Shown here one piece after another: positions 9,501 to 19,772 of a DNA stretch of 43,038 bases. A program made the position numbers and the translations under genes. A model generated the notes under the pieces. It had not been told where the DNA came from. It saw only the letters and a list, made by a program, of their open reading frames with translations, and searched no databases. Numbering within the stretch: the first letter of the stretch is position 1; each line of letters opens with the position of its first letter. Origin of the DNA: Gammaproteobacteria bacterium (GTDB taxonomy: Bacteria; Pseudomonadota; Gammaproteobacteria; Burkholderiales; Nitrosomonadaceae); assembly GCA_030431985.1 (NCBI GenBank), contig JAUIIB010000026.1, positions 1-43,038 on the forward strand, read 5' to 3'.

Positions 9501-9637
9501 AATTGATCGAGAAAACCCTTCAATAATACCTACTTATATTAGGGTTTTTAATTGTTGATTTTTAAAGTGAACCACGAAACAGTTAAGCGTGTGTGAAATG
9601 ACAAAATTGCACATAACTCATAACAACATCTTCTGGG

Positions 9638-11620
9638 CTAACCTTGAATTAAGCGGATTTCAGCCGCTGCTAGATTTTCTTGGGTTCCTCTGAGAACAAT
9701 GACGTCACCGACTTCGATCCGGGTTTCTTCGGATGGTAGCAATCCTTTGATGTTGCGCCTCCTGACGGCGGTAACTTCTACCGACAAATCAGATAAGTTT
9801 AATTCCCCAAGTGTTTTATTGACTGATGCGACACCTGATTCGATAGTAATCGTCAGCAAACGGGGCAATAATTTTTCGTGACCCTCTTCGCTTTCATCTG
9901 TGGAACCAAAATAGAATCCACGAAATAGACTGTAGCGTTCTTCACGTGTTTGGCGGATGCGTTTTAAGATACGTCCGGCAGATACATTCATAAACATCAT
10001 TGCGTGTGATGCCAGCATTAAACTGCCTTCTAGAACCTCAGCAACTACTTCGGTCGCGCCAGCTTCTTTGAGAATATCAATATCAGAGTCATCTCGTGTC
10101 CGCACAACAACGGTAAGTTCCGGTCGGAGCATGTGAACATGATTTAGAATTTTCAACGCTGAAGCTGTGTTGGCATAACTGACGATTAATACGCGCGCGC
10201 GCATCAATCCAGCGGCTACCAGCACTTCTTTTCGTGCTGCATCACCATAGACAACTGATTCACCGGCAATTTTTGCTTCATGAATTCGATGTGGATCGAG
10301 ATCTAAGGCAATAAAAGATATGGATTCCTGTTCCAAAATGCGGGACAGATTTTGCCCGCTTCTGCCATAACCGCAAATAATGACATGGTCTTGTTGCGCC
10401 ATGGTTTGTGAAGCAATGGATGTTATTTGCATTGCCCGCTGCATCCATTCACTGGTATAAAAACGTTGAACGAGACGTTCGCTGTATTCAATCAAAAACG
10501 GTGCAACAAACATTGAGAGTACCATGGCGGCCAGAATGGGTTGCAATATGGCATTTTCAATTAGCCCGCTTACATTTGCCTGCGCGAGCAATACAAACCC
10601 AAATTCACCGCCTTGAGCAAGATTTAGCCCTGCACGTATTGCGGTATTAGACGTGGCGCCGAAGAGCCGGGAAAGACACGAAATGAGTACTATTTTGGTG
10701 GTAATAAGCAGTACTAGAATGATGCCTATCCAAAAGAAGTTTTCGATAACAACTTGAATGTCTAATAACATGCCAATTGTAATAAAAAACAATCCCAGCA
10801 ATATATCGCGGAATGGTTTGATATCGTCTTCTACCTGATAACGGTATTCTGTTTCGGAGATTAGCATTCCTGCCAGAAAAGCGCCGAGTGCCAGTGACAA
10901 TCCGGCCAATTCGGTTAGCCAGGCGAGACCCAGAGTAATCAGTAAAACATTTAAAACAAACAGCTCGGATGATTTTTGTCGTGCCACAAGATGAAACCAG
11001 GGGCGCATTAGACGTTGACCAAAAAATAGAATTAATAACAGTACCGCCAGTGCTTTTAGTGCGGCAATTGCTAGCATTGTGCTGTAATCAACGGTTTCTT
11101 TTTCTACTGTGGTGGCAAGTGCCGGAATGATAATGAGCAGCGGAATGACAGCCAGGTCTTGGAACAATAAAACACCGATGATTTGTTTTCCATGCAGCGT
11201 ATTCAGCTCCAATCGTTCGGATAGCATTTTGATCACAATTGCAGTTGAAGACATTGCCAGTGCCCCGCCTAGGGCTAAGCCTACGCGCCAATCCATATCC
11301 AGAAACCAGGAGATTGCCATGACAATTAAAATGCTTACAACAACCTGCGACGTACCGAATCCGAAAACGATACGTTTTATGGTGACCAGTTTGGTCAGGC
11401 TGAATTCGAGCCCAATACTGAACATTAGAAAAACCACGCCGAACTCCGCAAGATCACGTGTTTCTTCACTTTCCGGTATCCACCCCAAGGCATGTGGTCC
11501 AATAAGTACACCCGCAAGTAAATATCCCAGCATAGGCGGCAGGCGTAACAGCCGAAACATGACGACAGCAATCACTGCTATTGCCAATAAAATAAGTATG
11601 AGTTGTAAGGGATTTGTCAT
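9638..11620 (-). CDS. CPA2-type monovalent cation:proton antiporter with RCK domain (KefB/KefC-like)
   Basis: 660-aa inner-membrane K+(or Na+)/H+ antiporter. Residues 1 to about 385 are a Na+/H+ exchanger domain of roughly 12 membrane helices with typical stretches LPPMLGYLLAGVLIGP, EFGVVFLMFSIGLEFS and GLNLAQGGEFGFVLL. An RCK_N/TrkA-N Rossmann domain follows from about residue 405 (VIICGYGRSGQNLSRIL), then a TrkA-C domain at the C-terminus. Kef-type proteins export K+ under electrophile stress and are gated by ligands at the RCK domain; whether this one is glutathione-gated cannot be told. It starts at ATG 11620. A TTGACT motif on the minus strand (11695-11690) could be its -35 box. It is 324 bp upstream of nirK on the same strand. 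Confidence 0.92.
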   Translation of the reverse strand: MTNPLQLILILLAIAVIAVVMFRLLRLPPMLGYLLAGVLIGPHALGWIPESEETRDLAEFGVVFLMFSIGLEFSLTKLVTIKRIVFGFGTSQVVVSILIVMAISWFLDMDWRVGLALGGALAMSSTAIVIKMLSERLELNTLHGKQIIGVLLFQDLAVIPLLIIIPALATTVEKETVDYSTMLAIAALKALAVLLLILFFGQRLMRPWFHLVARQKSSELFVLNVLLITLGLAWLTELAGLSLALGAFLAGMLISETEYRYQVEDDIKPFRDILLGLFFITIGMLLDIQVVIENFFWIGIILVLLITTKIVLISCLSRLFGATSNTAIRAGLNLAQGGEFGFVLLAQANVSGLIENAILQPILAAMVLSMFVAPFLIEYSERLVQRFYTSEWMQRAMQITSIASQTMAQQDHVIICGYGRSGQNLSRILEQESISFIALDLDPHRIHEAKIAGESVVYGDAARKEVLVAAGLMRARVLIVSYANTASALKILNHVHMLRPELTVVVRTRDDSDIDILKEAGATEVVAEVLEGSLMLASHAMMFMNVSAGRILKRIRQTREERYSLFRGFYFGSTDESEEGHEKLLPRLLTITIESGVASVNKTLGELNLSDLSVEVTAVRRRNIKGLLPSEETRIEVGDVIVLRGTQENLAAAEIRLIQG

Positions 11621-11992
11621 GGTTGGCTATTTGATAATGATGGCTGAAATATGTATTGACAAACCGATGAGTTAATTTCAACTCTTAGCAGAGTCAATCG
11701 TAATTTGTTGTACATATTCATGCTGTCAGTAGCTGTTCTAGGATACTTGAAAGCTGTATTCATGAGTCTCTGTGTAGAATGAAGTGCTCGTTATCGAATT
11801 GTTAAGATAAGCAGCTTTTTGATGAGCTTGAAGTTGGGTCCACTTTTATAGGTATATAACTCCATCAATAACCAATTTTTTTACAAAAAATGCTGATGAT
11901 CATGGTTTGTATATATAAAAAGCAAAGAATGAAGTCCATTTTTTATACCATATGACTACGGTGCATAGAATACTTGCCTTGTGTGTACGTTA
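11621..11992. other. Intergenic region between the antiporter gene and creA
   Basis: 372 bp of AT-rich sequence without a credible ORF. It must hold the antiporter promoter; TTGACT on the minus strand at 11695-11690 is the only recognisable -35 box and its matching -10 is weak. I see no terminator-like hairpin for creA, no repeat and no RNA gene. Confidence 0.6.
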
Positions 11993-12475
11993 CTAGCGCC
12001 AGGGTATTATTGGAATTGTCGAAATGCTGTTCTTTGGTGATCCTTCAATAATGCGGTCACTATAAGTTAAATAAACCAGTACATTCCTTTTAGGGTCATA
12101 AAAACGTACTACTTGTAATGATTTAAATAACAATGATGTGCTTTTTTTGAATACTTCGTCGCCGTCAGCGTCGCCACTGCTGATTTTTTTAGGTAATACA
12201 ATCGGTCCAACTTGTCTGCAAGCGATAGAGGCGTCTGATGTGTCTTCAGCAACACCCACTGCACCGCTGATGCCTCCGGTTTTTGCTCTGCTCAAATAGC
12301 ATGTCGCGCCTTTTATATCAGGATCATCAAATGCTTCGACAACAATTTTATCGTTAGCGCCAAGAAGTTTAAATTTTGTCGAAACATTACCAATTTCTTC
12401 GGCATGGAGTGAAAAAGCGATCATTAAAAAATGAATCAAAGTGTAAAAACGAATAAGATTTAAAAACTGTTTCAT
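11993..12475 (-). CDS. creA: CreA family protein
   Basis: 160-aa periplasmic protein of unknown role. The start is placed at the ATG ending at 12475, giving a normal signal peptide (MKQFLNL...FSLHA-EE); an upstream ATG at 12502 would prepend nine hydrophilic residues. The mature part is collinear with E. coli Cre[80 protein letters not shown] and EGSPKNSIS. The two cysteines (CYLS and CRQVG) probably form a disulfide. There is no creBCD here, so it is not part of a Cre regulatory locus. Confidence 0.92.
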   Translation of the reverse strand: MKQFLNLIRFYTLIHFLMIAFSLHAEEIGNVSTKFKLLGANDKIVVEAFDDPDIKGATCYLSRAKTGGISGAVGVAEDTSDASIACRQVGPIVLPKKISSGDADGDEVFKKSTSLLFKSLQVVRFYDPKRNVLVYLTYSDRIIEGSPKNSISTIPIIPWR

Positions 12476-12766
12476 TGGATAATTACCTTGAATATTTGTC
12501 ATAATTTTATGTTTAAGGAACTGGTGGTCTTGGTCATATCGAATATTTGTTTTTCATATGTTTTATCATGAAGATTTTAAAATTGAGTTTGTCATTAAAT
12601 ATACCGAAAGGACTTTGTTGAAATTGATATATTGAAATGACATGCGAATCTATGTTGGGTTCTGTGTCGCAGTATACATGACGAAATTAACTACTTTATT
12701 CTAGCTAAATTATCGATATTTGTTCCAAATTTTTTAAATATTTGATAGAATTGCAGCGGTATTGCG
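12476..12766. other. AT-rich region upstream of rimP and creA
   Basis: About 290 bp holding the divergent promoters of creA (leftward) and the rimP operon (rightward). A weak rightward promoter can be read as TTCCAA, 17 bp, TAGAAT (12722-12750). No tRNA-Met gene is present here, unlike the metY-rimP arrangement of enterobacteria. Confidence 0.5.
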
Positions 12767-12790
12767 ATGGGCTTTGTCAGCCCATTTTTT
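12767..12790 (+). terminator. Leader hairpin with T-tract before rimP (candidate attenuator)
   Basis: ATGGGCT (12767-12773) pairs with AGCCCAT (12779-12785) around the 5-nt loop ttgtc, followed by a T-tract (12785-12790). It sits 16 bp before the chosen rimP start and just downstream of the only promoter-like boxes. It therefore lies in the operon leader, where premature termination could be controlled, for example by NusA (inference). Confidence 0.6.
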
Positions 12791-12805
12791 ATTTGTATTG
12801 GGGCT

Positions 12806-13234
12806 ATGGTGCTTGGAAAATTGCTAGAATTAACCCTTGATGCTATGGGGTATGAATTAGTCGATGTTGAGCAATTCTCCCGCGGCGGATTAATAAGAGT
12901 TTTTGTTGATAAAAAGGGTGGAATTACGGTAGATGATTGCGTTGCAATTAGTAATCATTTGAGTCGTCTGCTGACTGCGGAAAATATTGATTATGACCGA
13001 CTTGAGGTGTCTTCACCAGGTTTGGACAGACCGCTTAGAAAAGAAAGTGATTTTTTTCGCTTTGTAGGAGAAACGATTCGACTAAAACTGCGTGTTCCAA
13101 TGCAAGGACGAAGAAATTTTGTGGGAATTTTGCGGGAAGTAAACAATGGCATTCTAAAACTTGAAGTCGAAGGAAGATTGTTTGACCTTGATATGCACAA
13201 TATTGGAAAGGCTCGTTTGGTTCCAAAATTGTAA
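12806..13234 (+). CDS. rimP: Ribosome maturation factor RimP
   Basis: Factor for 30S subunit maturation, first gene of the classical rimP-nusA-infB operon. 142 aa from ATG 12806. An in-frame ATG at 12767 exists but lies inside the leader hairpin and would add 13 hydrophobic residues atypical of RimP, so I reject it; GTG 12809 is the other possibility. Visible are [63 protein letters not shown] and the C-terminal Sm-like [15 protein letters not shown]. nusA follows 26 bp later. Confidence 0.93.
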   Translation: MVLGKLLELTLDAMGYELVDVEQFSRGGLIRVFVDKKGGITVDDCVAISNHLSRLLTAENIDYDRLEVSSPGLDRPLRKESDFFRFVGETIRLKLRVPMQGRRNFVGILREVNNGILKLEVEGRLFDLDMHNIGKARLVPKL

Positions 13235-13260
13235 GCAATTAAAAATTTGACTGGAGGAAT

Positions 13261-14733
13261 ATGAGCCGCGAGATTTTATTGTTGGTTGATGCATTGGCGC
13301 GAGAAAAAGCAGTGGAAAAGGAAATTGTTTTCACGGCATTGGAAATGGCGTTGTCTTCTGCAACAAAAAAGAGATTTCATGAGGATGTTGAGACGCGTGT
13401 TTCCATAGACAGGCAGTCGGGTGACTATGAGTCATTCAGGCGTTGGCTGGTGGTCGAAGACGACGAATTAACTGAGCCGTCACGTCAAGTTTCCTTGGCA
13501 GAGGCTCAGAAAATAAATCCAGATATCCAAATCGGTGATTTTACTGAGCAGCCCTTAGAACCAATTGAATTTGGCCGCATTGGAGCTCAAGCTGCCAAAC
13601 AGGTTATTTTCCAAAAGATACGTGATGCAGAACGAGAGCAAATGCTCAACGATTTCCTCGAACGGGGTGATTATTTAGTTACAGGAACAATAAAACGCAT
13701 CGAACGCGGTAATGCTATCATCGAATCGGGCAGAATAGAAGCGGAATTGCCTCGTGATCAAATGATACCAAAGGAGAACTTGCGCATTGGTGATCGTGTG
13801 CGCGCTTATCTCTATAAAGTTGATCGGGCAGCACGTGGTGCGCAGCTAAAGCTTTCACGCGTTACATCAGAATTTTTAGCCAAATTATTCGAGCTTGAAG
13901 TACCTGAAATTGAAGAGGGTATTTTAGAGATTAAAGCAGCTGCGAGAGATCCCGGTTCACGCGCAAAGATCGCTGTCAAATCAAATGATCAGCGTGTTGA
14001 TCCCATTGGCACATGTGTGGGCATGCGCGGCTCCAGAGTACAGTCGGTAATCAGCGAGCTGGCCGGAGAGCGTGTCGACATTATTCTTTGGTCAGACGAT
14101 CCGGCAACTTACATCATTAATGCTTTGGCTCCAGCGGAGATCAGCAGTATTATGGTTGACGAAGAGCAGCAGAATATGGACATTGTGGTTGATGAAGAGA
14201 ACCTGGCCCAAGCAATTGGGCGCGGTGGCCAAAACGTTCGGCTAGCATCTGAATTAACTGGATGGAGCCTTAACATCATGACGGTTGAGGAATCGCAGTC
14301 CAAGCAAGAGCAGGAAATTGCATTTACCAAGCAGCTCTTTATGGATAAACTTAATATTGATGAGGATGTAGCTGAAGTTCTAGTGGAAGAAGGCTTCTCC
14401 ACGCTTGAGGAAGTTGCATATGTTCCACTGGATGAAATGCTTGAAATTGAGGCATTAGACGAAGATGCAGTTAACGAGATCCGTGATCGAGCACGTAATG
14501 TCTTATTAACAGATGCAATTGCGAATGAGGAAAAAGTTGAAAATGTAGCTGATGATTTACTTTCATTAGAAGGTATGGATATAGAAACCGTTCGTGTTTT
14601 AGCTGTGAAAGGAATATACAATCAGGGTGATTTAGCTGATTTAGCTGCTGACGACTTGGTAGAAATGACGGGGATGGATATCGAACGGGCAAATAAGTTG
14701 ATTATAAAAGCGCGAGAGCCTTGGTTTGTTTAG
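13261..14733 (+). CDS. nusA: Transcription termination/antitermination protein NusA
   Basis: RNA-polymerase-associated factor for pausing, termination and antitermination. 490 aa. Domain order: N-terminal RNAP-binding domain (1 to about 125), S1 domain (about 135-200, [20 protein letters not shown]), KH1 and KH2 ([45 protein letters not shown]), then two C-terminal acidic repeat (AR) regions ending in WFV. The C-terminal repeats match the long proteobacterial form. A strong GGAGG (13253-13257) precedes the ATG. Second gene of the rimP operon. Confidence 0.97.
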   Translation: MSREILLLVDALAREKAVEKEIVFTALEMALSSATKKRFHEDVETRVSIDRQSGDYESFRRWLVVEDDELTEPSRQVSLAEAQKINPDIQIGDFTEQPLEPIEFGRIGAQAAKQVIFQKIRDAEREQMLNDFLERGDYLVTGTIKRIERGNAIIESGRIEAELPRDQMIPKENLRIGDRVRAYLYKVDRAARGAQLKLSRVTSEFLAKLFELEVPEIEEGILEIKAAARDPGSRAKIAVKSNDQRVDPIGTCVGMRGSRVQSVISELAGERVDIILWSDDPATYIINALAPAEISSIMVDEEQQNMDIVVDEENLAQAIGRGGQNVRLASELTGWSLNIMTVEESQSKQEQEIAFTKQLFMDKLNIDEDVAEVLVEEGFSTLEEVAYVPLDEMLEIEALDEDAVNEIRDRARNVLLTDAIANEEKVENVADDLLSLEGMDIETVRVLAVKGIYNQGDLADLAADDLVEMTGMDIERANKLIIKAREPWFV

Positions 14734-14829
14734 GTGATGTAATAATGATTTAATAGATGCCTGATTAAAGAGTATCTATACAAATCAACTTGTTTAAAGA
14801 GTTTTCGGAAGAATTTAAAAGGTTATTTA

Positions 14830-17541
14830 ATGGCGCAAATGAGCGTAGAACAATTTGCAAATGAGCTTGGCTTGCTCCCGACTGTCTTACTGGAGCAATT
14901 GCAGGCTGCTGGTGTGAAAAAGATGTTGGCAGAAGATAATCTGACCGAGCAAGACAAAGCTCAATTACTTGATTATTTAAGAAAGACTCATGGTTCAAAA
15001 GAAGCGAAAAATAAAATAACTTTAACCCGCCGTCAGACATCGGAAATCCGTAAATCTGACAGTATGGGGCGTGCGCGAACAATTCAGGTTGAAGTAAAGA
15101 AAAAGCGGGTTTTTGCTAAGCCTGTAGCAACGGAAGGTGACGACGAAACAGAGTCACCCAAGACTGCAATAAAAAAGAAGTCGCGTGTTGTTTCGCCAGT
15201 TGTTGATGCTGAACAAAAAGCGTTGCGTGAAGAAGAAGCGAGGAAACAAGCAGAGTTGATTGCGCGACAAGAGGCTGAAATTAAGCGTAAACAAGCGCGA
15301 AAAAAAGCCGAAGCGGTTCCTGAAGAAAACAACCGATTAGAAGAATCTGTTTCAGAGGCCGACAAACAGCAAAAAACTATTCAATCTCCTACCGCGAAAG
15401 AGAAAGTTGATGTAGATGAGCAAGATAAGACGAAACGAGTAAAAGTAAAGAGTTCCGCTGAAGATGATACACAGCAGGAGCAGCCTGACACACAAAAATT
15501 ATCTTCATCTGAACAAAAAATTGAACCGCCACAGGATAAACAGGTTGCAAATAAATCCACATTAAAAGAAGAAGCCAAAACCGAGAAAACGGAAAAAGTA
15601 GAAAAGAAGAAAAAACAACAGAAGCAGTCTGAGTGGGTGGATGATGGTACTCGCAAACGTGGAAGTGTAAAAACCCGTGGTGATATTTCTAGTGGTCAGG
15701 GGTGGCGGGCCCGTCGTGAAAAGCAAAGTAAATCAACTGTAACCGATGCGAAGAAGGAGCATGGTTTTTCAGCGCCCACTGAGCCTATTGTGCGTGAGAT
15801 TATTGTGCCGGAAACCATTTCTGTTGGTGCGCTTGCCCAGAAAATGTCTGTTAAGGCTGCTGATATCATAAAGATTTTGATGAATATGGGCAGTATGGTG
15901 ACCATAAATCAAATGCTAGATCAGGAAACGGCGATGATTGTCGTCGAAGAAATGGGTCATATTGCAAAATATGCAGCAATAGACAGTCCTGAGGCTTTTT
16001 TAGCTGGTACGGAGTCGCTTATTGCCGAAGCTGAAATAGAGCCTAGAGCACCTGTTGTAACGGTGATGGGACATGTCGATCACGGTAAAACATCGTTGCT
16101 GGATTATATACGTCGGTCACGCGTGGCAGGTGGTGAAGCGGGGGGGATTACACAGCATATTGGTGCTTACCACGTGGAAACAGAACATGGCATGATTACG
16201 TTTCTAGATACACCGGGTCATGAAGCCTTTACAGCCATGCGTGCAAGAGGTGCAAAAATTACCGATATAGTTGTGTTGGTTGTTGCAGCTGATGATGGTG
16301 TTATGCCACAAACTATCGAAGCTATTCATCATGCAAAAGCAGCAGATATACCCTTAATTGTTGCAGTTAATAAAATAGATAAACCGGAAGCTAATATTGA
16401 ACGCATCAAACAGGAATTGGTCGCACACGAAGTTGTACCGGAAGATTGGGGCGGTGAAACTATGTTTATTGAAGTTTCGGCGAAAACCGGGCAGGGTGTC
16501 GATGGTTTACTTGAAGGGATTTTGCTGCAGGCCGAGGTTTTGGAACTCAAAGCTCCTCGGAAATCTTCAGCCAAAGGCGTTGTCATTGAGTCGCGTTTAG
16601 ACAAAGGTCGTGGTCCGGTGGCCACCATTCTTGTTCAATCAGGTACGTTAAAACGAGGAGACGCTCTCCTTGCTGGGGCCGTTTTTGGTAAAGTGCGGGC
16701 CATGAACGATGAAAATGGAAAGCCAATTAAGGAGGCAACTACTTCAATACCTGTCGAAATACAAGGATTGTCAGAAGTTCCAGATGCCGGTGATGTAGTA
16801 ATAGCATTGGAAGATGAGCGTAAAGCTAGAGAGATTGCGCTTTTCCGGCAGGGTAAGTACCGAGATGTTAAACTTGCCAAGCAGCAAGCCGCAAAGTTGG
16901 AAAATGTGTTTGATCAGCAGGATGATGTTAAAGTGCTTGCCTTGATTATCAAGGCGGATGTGCAGGGGTCTTGTGAAGCGCTGGCACATGCCTTGCAAAA
17001 GCTCTCAACCGACGAGGTGAAGGTTAATATCATACATAGCGGTGTAGGTGCGATTATTGAGTCCGATATCAATTTATCTCTTGCTTCAAAGTCTGTGGTA
17101 ATTGGATTTAATGTTCGTGCGGACGCTGGCGCACGTAAGTTAATAACATCAAGTGGTGTTGACGTTCATTACTATAATATTATTTATGAAGCGGTTGATG
17201 AGATTAAAGCGGCCTTATCTGGATTAATGGCGCCTGATCGAAAGGAAAATATTCTTGGACTCATTGATGTTCGGGAAATCTACCGGATTCCTAAAGTAGG
17301 TGTGGTTGCTGGATGTTACGTTCTGGAAGGTATTGTTAAGAGAAATTCATTGATTCGGGTTTTGCGAGATGGCAAGGTAATTCATAATAGTGAGCTGGAT
17401 TCTTTGAAACGTTTTAAAGACGATATCAAGGAAGTAAGAGAAGGATTTGAGTGCGGGGTGTCACTCAAAAACTATAATGATCTTCAGGTAGGCGATCAGT
17501 TGGAGGTCTATGAAATAGTTGAAACAATGCGTGTGCTTTAA
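14830..17541 (+). CDS. infB: Translation initiation factor IF-2
   Basis: GTPase that places fMet-tRNA on the 30S subunit. 903 aa. An N-terminal IF2_N domain (1 to about 50) is followed by a long charged Lys/Glu/Gln-rich linker (about 75-310), a second IF2_N domain (about 325-375), then the G domain with GHVDHGKT (about 414-421), DTPGHEAF and NKIDK. Domains II to C2 run to the end ([48 protein letters not shown]). The linker is low-complexity, as in other proteobacterial IF-2. aaaggt precedes the ATG. It follows nusA by 96 bp. Confidence 0.97.
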   Translation: MAQMSVEQFANELGLLPTVLLEQLQAAGVKKMLAEDNLTEQDKAQLLDYLRKTHGSKEAKNKITLTRRQTSEIRKSDSMGRARTIQVEVKKKRVFAKPVATEGDDETESPKTAIKKKSRVVSPVVDAEQKALREEEARKQAELIARQEAEIKRKQARKKAEAVPEENNRLEESVSEADKQQKTIQSPTAKEKVDVDEQDKTKRVKVKSSAEDDTQQEQPDTQKLSSSEQKIEPPQDKQVANKSTLKEEAKTEKTEKVEKKKKQQKQSEWVDDGTRKRGSVKTRGDISSGQGWRARREKQSKSTVTDAKKEHGFSAPTEPIVREIIVPETISVGALAQKMSVKAADIIKILMNMGSMVTINQMLDQETAMIVVEEMGHIAKYAAIDSPEAFLAGTESLIAEAEIEPRAPVVTVMGHVDHGKTSLLDYIRRSRVAGGEAGGITQHIGAYHVETEHGMITFLDTPGHEAFTAMRARGAKITDIVVLVVAADDGVMPQTIEAIHHAKAADIPLIVAVNKIDKPEANIERIKQELVAHEVVPEDWGGETMFIEVSAKTGQGVDGLLEGILLQAEVLELKAPRKSSAKGVVIESRLDKGRGPVATILVQSGTLKRGDALLAGAVFGKVRAMNDENGKPIKEATTSIPVEIQGLSEVPDAGDVVIALEDERKAREIALFRQGKYRDVKLAKQQAAKLENVFDQQDDVKVLALIIKADVQGSCEALAHALQKLSTDEVKVNIIHSGVGAIIESDINLSLASKSVVIGFNVRADAGARKLITSSGVDVHYYNIIYEAVDEIKAALSGLMAPDRKENILGLIDVREIYRIPKVGVVAGCYVLEGIVKRNSLIRVLRDGKVIHNSELDSLKRFKDDIKEVREGFECGVSLKNYNDLQVGDQLEVYEIVETMRVL

Positions 17542-17573
17542 CGAATTATCTTCACTATCCGGATTGAATTGTA

Positions 17574-17951
17574 ATGCCCAAGGAATTTTCTCGATCACTT
17601 AGGATAGCTGACCAAATTCAGCGTGAACTGGCCGAATTGTTACAACATGAAATTAAAGATAAGCGTCTTAATCAAATCACAATAACCGCGGTTGAGGTTA
17701 GCCGCGATTATGCATACGCCAAAGTATTTTATACGACGTTGGCCAATCAGGAAGAATATGCTTCAATTGAAAAAGGATTGTATAAAGCGTCAGGTTTTTT
17801 ACGGTCCAATTTGTCAAAAAGAATTAAATTGCGCATCGTACCTCAATTGACCTTTTGCTACGATAAATCCATTGAACATGGTGCGTATTTATCGCAATTG
17901 ATTGATGAAGCGGTTGCTCAGGAGAATAAAAAAAATATTTCGGATGAGTAA
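17574..17951 (+). CDS. rbfA: Ribosome-binding factor A
   Basis: 125-aa KH-fold protein needed for late 16S rRNA processing and 30S maturation. It begins PKEFSRSLRIADQIQRELAELLQHEIKD and carries ITITAVEVSRDYAYAKVFYT and RSNLSKRIKLRIVPQLTFCYDKSIEHG, all typical RbfA positions. It lies 32 bp after infB in the operon. A 173-bp gap separates it from truB; in that gap a small hairpin (tttcc/ggaaa near 18025-18040) is seen, without a T-tract. Confidence 0.96.
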   Translation: MPKEFSRSLRIADQIQRELAELLQHEIKDKRLNQITITAVEVSRDYAYAKVFYTTLANQEEYASIEKGLYKASGFLRSNLSKRIKLRIVPQLTFCYDKSIEHGAYLSQLIDEAVAQENKKNISDE

Positions 17952-18124
17952 AAAAAATCTTTGGTTATTTCCTTAAGGGTATCGTCATGAGATGCATATT
18001 TCTGTGGAACAAATTCTTCATCCTTTTCCTAAAAGGAAACAGAATTGTATATAACTCATAGCAACAGCCTTTAATTAAGATCTAATAAATAAAGCACAGG
18101 TATTCTTGTTCTCTTTTCTTTAAT

Positions 18125-19078
18125 ATGCAACGCAATGTAAGTGGGGTTTTATTATTAGATAAACCTTACGGCATAACATCCAATAAGGCGCTTCAAAAAG
18201 TCAAACGTCTTTTTGGGTCGGTAAAATCGGGCCATACCGGCACATTGGACCCTATGGCAACAGGTATGCTTCCAATCTGTATCGGTGAGGCAACAAAATT
18301 TGCTTCAATGCTACTGAATGCGGATAAAACATATGAAGCTGTAATTAAATTGGGATTTCATAGTACAACAGGGGATGCTGAAGGAGAAATAACGCAAGTA
18401 TCGGTAAATGGGGGGGCTGAACTTAATACACACTATTGCGAAACTGTTGTGCAGCAGTTTATCGGGAAAGTGATGCAGATGCCGCCTATGCACAGTGCAT
18501 TAAAGTACAGCGGTAAACCACTTTATCATTATGCCCGCCAAGGTAGAATAATTGAGCGAAAACCGCGGACAGTCAATGTTTATTCTATTAGTGTTAAGTC
18601 TCTGTCAGGGCAGGATCTTACACTTTCAATCAAATGCGGTACGGGAACCTATATCCGTGTATTGGCCGAAGATATCGGTAAAGCACTGGGCTGTGGCAGC
18701 GCTTATTTGACGCGTTTGCGTCGTCATTCAATCAATAGTTTTAGTTTGCCCCGAGCTAAAACACTTGAGCAACTTGAATCAATGAGTACTGATGAGCGGG
18801 TGTGTTGTTTGATGCCAATTGACAGTTTGTTGCATGAATATCCTTTTGTTTCACTGAATCACAATGAAGCGCATGCAATCAGACATGGACGTGAACTTGA
18901 AAAAATTACTGATTCGGAAAATATAAATCCGAAGAATCTAGATGATAAAACTGTACGCTTGTACTACCGGGAATTTTTCTTGGGATTGGGTGTAATTTCG
19001 ACGCATTACTCGATAAAACCTAAACGTTTGTTATCTAATGCCTATTTAGACGACCAAAATGGTTTTTTGCTAAATTGA
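18125..19078 (+). CDS. truB: tRNA pseudouridine(55) synthase
   Basis: Makes pseudouridine 55 in the T-loop of tRNAs. 317 aa. Visible are GVLLLDKPYGITSN, the catalytic motif GHTGTLDPMATGMLP with nucleophile D42, MPPMHSALKYSGKPLYHYARQG, and GTYIRVLAEDIGKALGCGSAYLTRLRR. The C-terminal PUA-like part (about 240 to the end) is present. rpsO, often the next gene, is not here; the Ccm operon follows instead. Confidence 0.96.
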   Translation: MQRNVSGVLLLDKPYGITSNKALQKVKRLFGSVKSGHTGTLDPMATGMLPICIGEATKFASMLLNADKTYEAVIKLGFHSTTGDAEGEITQVSVNGGAELNTHYCETVVQQFIGKVMQMPPMHSALKYSGKPLYHYARQGRIIERKPRTVNVYSISVKSLSGQDLTLSIKCGTGTYIRVLAEDIGKALGCGSAYLTRLRRHSINSFSLPRAKTLEQLESMSTDERVCCLMPIDSLLHEYPFVSLNHNEAHAIRHGRELEKITDSENINPKNLDDKTVRLYYREFFLGLGVISTHYSIKPKRLLSNAYLDDQNGFLLN

Positions 19079-19156
19079 TTTGAATTGTTTGGCAAAGTGA
19101 TATTACAGATAAATGTGCGATGCGTTATAATTCGAAGTTTAATTTTATTAGTAATC

Positions 19157-19771
19157 ATGTTGCAAGGTAGTGATCTGGCTTGCGTGCGCGGTGACCGTAA
19201 CCTTTTTAAAGCAGTTAACTTTATATTGAAAGATGGCGGCCTGATGCAGGTGAATGGCCCTAATGGCAGCGGCAAAACGAGTCTGTTGCGCATTTTATGT
19301 GGATTATCCGCTCCTGCTGCAGGCAAAATTACCTGGAACGGCAAATCAGTTCGTACTCTTGGCGAAGCTTATTATAGTGAACTGGTTTATATCGGCCATC
19401 TAAGCGGTACAAAAGATGATTTGACTGCATTGGAAAATTTACGCATTTCCAGTGCGTTTTCTGGGGAGAATATCTCTGAGCATCAAGCAGTTGAAGCGCT
19501 TGTTGATATGGGCTTAGGAGGACGGGAGCATTTGCCGGCCAAAGTGCTATCTCAAGGGCAACGCAGGCGTGTGGCTCTTGCACGTTTGCTGGTGAGTAAG
19601 GCTAAATTATGGATTCTGGATGAACCATTAGCAGCGCTCGATGTGTCGGCTATTCAGCTCGTCAAGAACCTGCTCGAACGGCACTTGAAAGAAAACGGCA
19701 TGATCGTGATGACAACGCACCAGGATATCGATATGACTGCTGCTTCAATTGTACAATTGCAATTAACTTGA
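19157..19771 (+). CDS. ccmA: Heme exporter ATP-binding protein CcmA
   Basis: ATPase of the CcmABCD complex, which releases holo-CcmE during system I cytochrome c maturation. 204 aa from ATG 19157; a TTG-initiated extension to 19085 would prepend 24 residues not typical of the family. Visible are Walker A GPNGSGKTSLLR, signature LSQGQRRRVALARLL, Walker B LWILDEPLAALD and the switch His in MTTHQD. First gene of a contiguous ccmA-I cluster; ccmB begins 2 bp after its stop. Confidence 0.96.
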   Translation: MLQGSDLACVRGDRNLFKAVNFILKDGGLMQVNGPNGSGKTSLLRILCGLSAPAAGKITWNGKSVRTLGEAYYSELVYIGHLSGTKDDLTALENLRISSAFSGENISEHQAVEALVDMGLGGREHLPAKVLSQGQRRRVALARLLVSKAKLWILDEPLAALDVSAIQLVKNLLERHLKENGMIVMTTHQDIDMTAASIVQLQLT

Positions 19772-19772
19772 T

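Noticed and set aside
9597..9613. Weak match to the TGCGACA palindrome upstream of nirK (TGTGCAATTTTGTCATT on the minus strand)
   Set aside because: Only about 12 of 17 positions match and there is no -10 box at the fixed 32-nt distance (the position reads GGTTCA).
12503..12766. tRNA-Met gene before rimP, as in enterobacteria
   Set aside because: No cloverleaf-forming sequence or T-loop motif found in this AT-rich interval.
14109..14621. Long antisense open frames within nusA, infB and ccmF
   Set aside because: They are serine/threonine-rich shadows of well-identified genes, with no independent support.
17952..18124. Hairpin between rbfA and truB as a terminator
   Set aside because: The stem is only 5 bp and AT-rich with no T-tract directly after it.
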